Shown: positions 57,701 to 64,000 of the stretch, piece after piece
How positions within the stretch are numbered: the first letter of the stretch is position 1
Layout: each line of letters opens with the position of its first letter
DNA from: Rhabditophanes sp. KR3021
Taxonomy: Eukaryota > Nematoda > Chromadorea > Rhabditida > Alloionematidae
DNA length: 64,000 nucleotides
Direction: 5' to 3'
Assembly: GCA_963281155.1 (NCBI GenBank)
Contig: CAUJLY010000001.1
Coordinates: 5,084,001-5,148,000, forward strand
Program-made: the position numbers and the translations under genes
The notes under the pieces: generated by a model
Seen by the model: the letters and a program-made list of their open reading frames with translations, nothing else
What the model was told of the DNA's origin: nothing
The model's database searches: none

Positions 57701-60700
57701 AATTGATTCAATGCTCTCAGCAATCTCTTTCGACGGATGCTCTTTTTTGATGACAAAGAGTTTCTTTTCTGCAATAAAAAATTTGTGGAGGAATCTCTCC
57801 TTCTTGTCAAAAAAGAAGTCCACTTGATAGAAGTATTATAATAGTTAGATCTGTGCATTACCATCCTTGGTGACATGCTCTCTGTTTTACTGGCATATTT
57901 AATAGCATCTAGTTTATCTTCCGATTTCCATCCATGATGCGGAGCAGTAGAATCCAAAAACAAATAAACGCAGCATGCAATGTCTCCCTTGTTGGTCCAA
58001 TTGTTTCTTGACTTTTACAGCTTTAGCTAATGTTTCAGCAGGAGTATCCATTGCTTGAAATAACTTGTTTGGCATGTGGATTTGATCATTTTCACCCGTT
58101 TCAGAGAGTACATGACTTAGATAAACTCCTACCAATTCAATTGATTTGTAATCAAACATGCTGAGCAAATTGTCTTTAAGTGTTCCTTGATCCAAGTTGG
58201 TTGATGAAGAATTGGCAACGACTAAATATTGTTCCCAAATTAGTGCTAATCTACGTAGCAGTCTTTTTCTAAATTTTACATCAAAATGACCAACAGATGT
58301 GGAGATTTCATACACCTTAGAGATTTTTGGTGACATCTCTTTATTTGCATCAACTGCGTTAGCCAATTCAGACTTATGTACCGAGAATCTCCTGTCTTTA
58401 TCCTCAGTTTCCCCCGAGTACCAAAAACCATACAAAAAATGACTACCTGCCAGTAGTTCCCCAGCTTCTTCGAGCTTGGCCAAGATAAAGTTGTAGGTAT
58501 TTTCACCTCTGTGTTCATCAGGAACTCCAATCGCATTTAATTGATCCCTATTCGGAAAGCCATATGATCGGTCTTTGCAACTTTCTTAAGACAATAGGTG
58601 TAGAGATGTATCCTTTCATTGAAGTTAATGAGACTCCATTATGGATTGCGCTTGACAATCTTCTTTCAAAACAGATCTGAATCTTCTAACCCAGAATTTT
58701 TGTTAAAATACTACAAATGGGAGAATAAGATTAACTTTCCCATCTTTGACTAGATTGAAGGCATCACTAATAGAGTTAGTCCAAGAATTCTGCGCTTGTT
58801 TTGGCTTTTTGTTAAAAAAGATCTTGTAGATCATGGTTGTAGATGCATTCTCTGCGACATTTTCAATAAAATCAGCGTATATATCAATACCTTCTTGAAT
58901 GATGATCTAATACTTTATTTTCCATTTTAAGGCTTTAGTTTGTCTAAATATTAATAGTGATATAATTGTTCGTCAAAATGAAATTGATAATTACTCGCAA
59001 CTAATTTTTGACAAAACCAAGAATTTTGGGACTTACCAAATAAATACAACTCTATTTGAAAATGCATCTCCAGGCAAAGTTTTGGCCAACTTGCTTTCAT
59101 TCAATCCTCTAAATGGAGAGCAACCGAAAGAATGCAAGATAAATGGTGATTTGGCTGAATATTTTGAAGTTAACTTATCAAATGGCGATCTAATACTATC
59201 GAAAGCAATTGACTACGAAGCGTTAACTAATAAAAACATAAATATTGAGATTTTATGCCAGGAAAACAAAATGAATAACGTGGTGGTGCTTATGGAAATC
59301 CAAGTTTTTGGAGTTAACGACAACAAGCCTATAATTACTGTAGAAACAGAAAACGATTCCAATTCATTTACTATATCTGAAAACTTACAACCATTGACTG
59401 TCATTTTCAACTTTACTATTGCTGATAATGATATGGATGACGACTTTTCAATTGCTATTATTGGAAAAGGGAATTCAAAATTTGTAACTGAAAAGATCGG
59501 CGAGAAAATGTATGCATTTAAAAGCGGACCTGGTAGTAAATTTGATTTTGAAAAAGAAAAGCAGTATAATTTGCTTATGGTAGTTAAGGATAAAGCACAC
59601 AATTTGAAAAAATATGCTTTTACTGTAAACTTTATAGGTAAGTTCTATTTCTTTATTTAGAAATATATTTATTAAGTTAAATATTAAAAAGACAATAAAT
59701 ATAAAAAGGCAACAAATATAAAAAGGCAACAAATATAAAAAGGCAACAAATATAAAAAGACAATAAATATAAAAAGACAATATGATTTTAATCAAAATAT
59801 TCCCATTGAAAACCCGCATGGAAACCCCAACTTCGGTGTAGTAGCCAATAGCACTATCTGCTACTCCAGTAGATTGTGCTGCGCTGAGAACAGGGTCATG
59901 GATAATATCATCAAGTTCCTAGTTTTCACTTATTTGAAGCACTTCTCTTGCGTTTCCATTCCAATTATTTTCTTGTGAAGTTGCCATCTTAAGTTACCAA
60001 TGCAGTCATCTTTTGTGTTTCTATTTCTGGGATTATCAGTATAGTTCAAGCCAACGAGGCGGTAGGCTTTAAAACTTTTAATAACACTATTAAAGATTAT
60101 AATAGCAATGGTGTAATATCCAGCTGGTCTAGTTGATGGGCGAAGAGGCTTTTTGGTGGTTCAATTTCTTACATTTCCAAAGTTAGATACTTCATAATTC
60201 TGATCAGCACCATTCTAATAAATTGTTTCCACTCAACAGTAGTAAAGTTAAATCCAAAGCTTCCTCGACAACATCTTCTTCTGGATTAACGTTAGCGGTC
60301 CATTTCTGTACCCAGGCAATAATTGACGACCATCTGGTTTGATGCACACACATCCATTTCTAATACATAAGGGCAATCTATTAATGTACTGCACAATAAG
60401 ATTACAATTAATTTGATACATGGAATAGCCATGAATCTGGATTCTAAATAGGTATAAATAAAACGTAAATATTACTTACCTAGGGTCAATATAGTCAGAC
60501 ATTTTAATTTAGATTAACCAACAAATGATGGTTGTTAAGTATTTTCTTTAATAACAACAGTCAAAAAAAGTGACTTTTGAAAGATAAAGTAATATGCAGA
60601 AAATCTTTAGTTGAAACTCGTTGGCCTTATTCCAAAAATTTTTTTCAGATCAAAACGATAACCCACCTATCATGAGAAACAACTACTTTGAATTCAAAGT

Positions 60701-62762
60701 TGTTGAAAATTGGCCTGAAGTATGTTTATTTTTTTGTATTTATGAACTATTAATAATGCGTTTTAGGATGTGTTCGTTGGATCAGTGATTGCTGATGATG
60801 CGGATGAAGAAAGTTCTCTTAAATCTATGAATTTTTCAATCAGTATTCAACATGGGGATTTCTTTAAAATTGACAACAAAAGCGGAAAAATTTATACAGC
60901 TAAAAAATTGAAAAAGATTGACAAAGAGTTGCCATATGAGATGAAAATTACTGTCACTGATAGTTTAAATGCAAATTTCAAGAATTATTCTATTGTTACG
61001 ATGAAAATAGTTGAACCAGATTCCATTATACGTACTGAGAAAAGACATCTTCAATTTTCAAAACCCCAAAATGGTGAAATTATAAAAATTGACGAGAAAA
61101 CAGAAGCTTTTAGCGTAATTTATGAGGTTAAAATGGAGTTTAATGTGGGAGTCAAAGATAGTTCATATGAAATTTTAGAGTATGATATAACTGACTTAGA
61201 AAACAAAAGTGACTCTACCTTTAGTATTGATAAAGGGACTGGAATGTTACGACTTAATCAACCGCTTGATTACGAAAAGAAATCGAAGTATTCCATTAGT
61301 ATTAGTGTGTCAGGAATTAATGTGGAGGAAGGTTATCAAAAAACAATTTTATTTGTCGAGATACAAAATGGGAATAATCATTTGCCAACATTTGAAACTG
61401 ATTATAGAAATCGACTCTTTACATATAACTCCAATTCCATCAATATTGCATCCGTGAATGCAGTTGATAGAGATTTTGAGCCATTTAATAAGATCTTCTA
61501 CTTCAAGATTGAAAATTGCGGAAAGAATAACGAAAATATTGAAGTTATAAAAGAGTCTGGTATTGTTTCTCGTAAAATTCCAAACAGCAATAAGTATGCA
61601 AAGGATCAAAGATTAATAGAAATTTGCATTTTAGCAAGTCAATCTGATCAAAGGCCAGAAAACATTTTTTATGAGGACCATAAAAAGGATCAAACTAAAA
61701 TTAAAATCATTTTTAAAGATACAAATGGTCCACGACTACTAAATGATCATTCTTCTTTTAATTATATCAAGAATGGTTCAACTAGTGCAATTCCACAAAA
61801 CATAAATGACCTGAAAATAGATTTTAGTGAGAATATGCTCAAAAAGGCATTCCATAAAGATCAAAAATTCTCTATACAAAGTTATTCATTCACTCCTGCA
61901 AAATATGAAGAAAAAAATAACTTGAATAATATACAAAAGAATGACGAAATCTTTAAAATGAATATCTTTTCCGGTGATATACTTATTAATCCTAAAATAA
62001 CCTCATATCAGGAAGGAAGTTACCAAGTTAAATATTTATTGCAAAACTCCAATAATATTTCCTATCACTTCCAGCAAAACATTAATTATGTAAACGAAAG
62101 CAGGAAAATGAAATTTGTATTTGATAATTCAGTTTCAAAAGTTGGTTTTCGTCTACAGAACATTGCAGATTCCTTAAATGAAGTAATGGAAGATCTAAGT
62201 TTGGCTAGTAAATATCAAGTAAAATTAATTTTAGAAGATAGAATAAGAAAGGAAAAAAATGGCAAATCATCTATCTGCTTCCATATTTCTGAAAACGGCA
62301 TTATAAAGCCAGTTGATGAGTACGTTGAATTTCTCCAAACTTTATTTGCCAAGTATGCGCGGCTGTCTGATGTTTATGAAGATTATGGAGTTCGTAATAT
62401 TATGGTACGTATTTTTACTTTTGGAATATGTGTTTATAAATATATTTTAGAATTGCAATAAACCCTGGAGCCCTCATTCGAAGAAAGGTTTCTCTGGATC
62501 AGTCCAAATTCGCGAAGATACATCCATACAAGCCAAAATAATTGTTACAATTTCACTTATTTTTGTATATGTTTTGTTCTTCCTAATTTTATACAATTGT
62601 ATTTTAATCCGTTACAGAAATAATTTACAACTCAAAAAGAAAGCTATCAAAGTCACAATGGATCAAAAGATATGTGCTCTTAATGCAACTAATTTTAAAC
62701 AACTGGCAATTTCAAGTCCCCAATTCGCGATTGGATATAATCCAAATTTGATGGAATATTAA
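54795..62762 (+). CDS. Divergent cadherin, type I membrane protein
   Basis: Six exons: 54795-54863, 54911-57493, 58932-59637, 60649-60719, 60767-62404, 62451-62762; 1792 aa. A signal peptide (CKFKNTIFVCLIFGLIGFS) leads into a large ectodomain, then one membrane helix (IIVTISLIFVYVLFFLILY) and a tail of about 65 residues ending PNLMEY. Cadherin repeats are recognised by their DYE/DFE and DxNDN motifs: CLDFEKEKIIEILV, AIDYEALTNKNINI, GVNDNKPII, FDFEKEKQYNLLMVVKD, DQNDNPPIM, LDYEKKSKYSISI. Many calcium ligands are lost. A Thr/Ser/Glu-rich stretch (about residues 360-400: QSTTTEEQSATIEAQSTTLE) may be O-glycosylated. No beta-catenin-binding site is seen in the tail. Intron 2 uses a GC donor (AAG|GCAAGT) and holds copy G; intron 3 holds the HNH relic H. 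Confidence 0.82.
57545..58917 (-). pseudogene. GIY-YIG-family element (copy G, longest) in cadherin intron 2
   Basis: Antisense to the host. Reading the minus strand from about 58917: QEGIDIYADFIENVAENAS and KPKQAQNSWTNSISDAF (unknown domain), a stop and frame breaks, then an open frame of 189 codons (58483-57914). This frame has FWYSGETEDKDRRFSVHKSE (YIG-like) and WEQYLVV...STNLDQG (terminal helix and Asn-Gly turn). After a frameshift a second GIY-like start appears (CVYLFLDSTAPHHGW, SEDKLDAIKYA). It is followed by FFDKKERFLHKFFIAEKKLF, ESIESILINALWSQLTNSSS, one stop, and VLNPQVNSQVAQLILEDF. The last part matches copy D residue by residue. The element may therefore carry two nuclease-like cores in tandem. 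The stop codon is 51 nt from the host 5' splice site. Confidence 0.55.
59680..59785. repeat. 17-bp minisatellite in cadherin intron 3
   Basis: About five tandem copies of ataaaaaggcaacaaat, with outer copies reading ataaaaagacaataaat. It lies between the host 5' splice site and the end of the HNH relic. Confidence 0.85.
59790..60502 (-). pseudogene. NUMOD4-HNH homing-endonuclease-like relic (copy H) in cadherin intron 3
   Basis: Antisense to the host. ATG at 60502 (MSDYIDP), then a GT-AG intron and GCVCIKPDGRQLLPGYRN. Several frames further on comes a clear NUMOD4 signature: VEWKQFIRM, then after a frameshift NYEVSNFGNVRN, KPLRPSTRPAGYYTIAI and KSFKAYRLVGLNYTDNPRN. The HNH end follows as GNLRW and, one frame over, ATSQENNWN, the standard NLRW-ATSQENN junction. 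The downstream segment (DPVLSAAQSTGVADSAIGYY) looks like the NUMOD1 helix-turn-helix. This order is that of phage and bacterial HNH homing endonucleases. The catalytic His-Asn-His block itself is degraded (NTKDDC in place of xxDHIDGN). A non-functional relic. Confidence 0.65.
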
Positions 62763-63030
62763 GCCGAATAAATATTATCGTTTATTTAAAGTAATCTATA
62801 ACTTTAGACTAATAGTTCATATTTTATTTAAAGTAATCTATAACTAAAGATTAATCCTTTATTTTTATTTAAAAATCAACGTAACAATAAGTACAAATAA
62901 AGATGTTGCATATGGCAATTTGGAACTTGCATTACATAACGCTTCTACACAAACACACATACTAGCTTCCACATCTCCTATTGCACTAAATTTTTCTTTA
63001 ACACATTTATCTTTGTTCTTTAATAAAAGG

Positions 63031-63378
63031 TTAATTATTACAAAAGGAACGCATCAAATTTACCGTGCCAATGCCAAATGGCTTTAGTAATATTGCAACT
63101 ACCGGATTCAAACATCCTTTCCAAAGTATTTCTGCACCATTAGCCTCTGAATAAATTTTAAAGCATGCGCCTGCGTCGCATGAGACTTTGGTGCTCGCCG
63201 CATCTGGTTTATTTGGATAACCCTTTGTTTGACTATAACATTGAATACTGTTTGCATCTAAGGCTGAAATATTTGCTATTTTTGCTGTCAAATCAGAAAT
63301 TACAGATTTTTTTGGAATGCTGGTAAACCCATGTGCAAATATATATAATGAACTAAGCAAAAGTAATGTAGTTTTCAT
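63031..63378 (-). CDS. Small secreted cysteine-rich protein
   Basis: Single-exon frame of 115 residues. The signal peptide MKTTLLLLSSLYIFAHG is clear. The mature protein has five cysteines (IQCYSQ, VSCDAGACFKIY, LWKGCLNP, SFC). The early CYS, the CDAGACFK block and the WKGC motif recall nematode Ly-6/three-finger-like secreted proteins, but the terminal CN signature and full cysteine set are not conserved, so the fold is only suggested. It lies next to another cysteine-rich gene on the same strand. Confidence 0.7.
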   Translation of the reverse strand: MKTTLLLLSSLYIFAHGFTSIPKKSVISDLTAKIANISALDANSIQCYSQTKGYPNKPDAASTKVSCDAGACFKIYSEANGAEILWKGCLNPVVAILLKPFGIGTVNLMRSFCNN

Positions 63379-63762
63379 GTTTTATAAATGATTTTAGGAC
63401 TTCCAAAGTAAGCTTTTTATATTGTACTTATTTGTTATCATATTAGTTATTTACGTAAGTCTTATTAATAATACCAGTATATCTATGATTACCATGGTTA
63501 AGTCCTCTTTAAAATATTATGTAGTTTAAAAAATGAGCACTCCCTAATGCTGAACTCTTATGGCTGATTTAAAAATAAATAATGACAATAATTTGTGCAT
63601 ATTAATCTTTTTAAATTAAAATGCTTTATTCACAACGTATAGCATTGATGTCATACATATTAATTGAATATAAATAAATACTCATATTAACAAATTGATG
63701 AGATCTTTGGTATTTACTTTTTTGATTTGATATATTTAGAAAATAAATAATTTATATTAATT

Positions 63763-64000
63763 TTAAAGCATCAGTAATGTGGCAATAGACATAATCAAAA
63801 AATACATTTTACTTTTTGTAACAGATACTGTGTTGCAGCGATCCTCAATACACACGCATACATTTTCATAAGCAATATTTCCATTTGGTAGATAAAAGTT
63901 CATTTCATTACACTCATCATCGTACTGAAAAATAAATATTTTAAAATAAATAGGTAACTTACGGGTATGTCTAATTGTTGACCGACAATGCGTTCAAGTT
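63763..64000 (-). CDS. Partial gene, Ly-6-like GPI-anchored protein (3' end)
   Basis: Two exons visible, 64000-63963 (cut by the window edge) and 63924-63763, joined by GTAAGT...TTTTTCAG. The reading is LERIVGQQLDIP|YDDECNEMNFYLPNGN, then ENVCVCIEDRCNT and a hydrophobic C-terminus (MYFLIMSIATLLML). A CxC...CN ending followed by a hydrophobic tail is the pattern of GPI-anchored Ly-6/activin-receptor-like ectodomain proteins in nematodes. The N-terminus lies outside the window. Confidence 0.65.

Noticed and set aside
57631..57963. 110-codon minus frame read as a separate protein
   Set aside because: It is the wrong frame of copy G in its second half; the frame with LTNSSSG matches copy D.
5071..60502. 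Penelope-like retroelements, which also carry GIY-YIG domains, as the source of the copies
   Set aside because: No reverse-transcriptase motif is readable in any copy, and the copies retain their own spliceosomal introns.
1..64000. CRISPR arrays, operons of bacterial type, insertion sequences
   Set aside because: The window is eukaryotic throughout with spliced genes; the only regular repeats are short minisatellites.

Overview
This window is nuclear DNA from a nematode. It is about 70% A+T, intergenic gaps are long, and most introns are 40-60 bp with GT..TTTCAG-type ends. Several genes have a TTTTCAG or TTTTTAG acceptor a few bases before the ATG, as expected for spliced-leader trans-splicing. 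The gene set is animal, and some members are nematode-like: a divergent nuclear hormone receptor, EGL-9, a short peroxidasin, a PLA2-like protein, separase and fused PAPS synthase. The exact species cannot be told from the sequence. All spliced models were built by hand from splice sites and reading-frame arithmetic.

Layout. 1-1648: 3' end of a long-chain acyl-CoA synthetase. 2369-9519: peroxidasin-like protein (11 exons). 9652-11074 (-): EGL-9/PHD prolyl hydroxylase. 14501-14908: small mitochondrial-type membrane protein. 15468-16089: secreted protein. 16168-18883 (-): GTPBP6/HflX GTPase. 19115-21613 (-): LisH protein. 23543-24888: MEMO1. 25024-25624 (-): dual-specificity phosphatase. 27713-29028: PLA2-like membrane protein. 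29892-30245: small membrane protein. 30505-30576: tRNA-Cys. 30943-33338 (-): TPRKB/CGI-121 with a possible N-terminal extension. 36180-37367 (-): nuclear receptor. 38197-41870: separase. 42421-46078 (-): PAPS synthase. 47420-48996: ankyrin protein. 49138-51863 (-): MTMR9-type pseudophosphatase. 52143-54186 (-): Dishevelled. 54795-62762: cadherin. 63031-64000 (-): two small cysteine-rich secreted or GPI-type proteins.

The striking part lies inside the introns. At least nine introns of unrelated host genes (peroxidasin x3, GTPBP6, MEMO1, PAPS synthase, MTMR9, cadherin x2) carry decayed genes on the strand opposite to the host. Eight belong to one dispersed family. Its members have a lysine/arginine-rich N-terminus, a conserved phase-1 intron of their own, a middle region, and a C-terminal GIY-YIG-like nuclease core. 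The ninth is a NUMOD4-HNH-NUMOD1-like homing-endonuclease relic. In five cases the element's stop codon lies only 31-65 nt from the host 5' splice site. In two of these the element-to-element similarity runs almost to the splice site, as if the whole intron were the spreading unit. I regard this as the candidate undescribed system in the window.

Caution: three conserved genes (TPRKB, Dishevelled, MTMR9) each carry one indel at an A-run or AC-run. Some may be assembly errors, so small frameshifts elsewhere should not be over-read.
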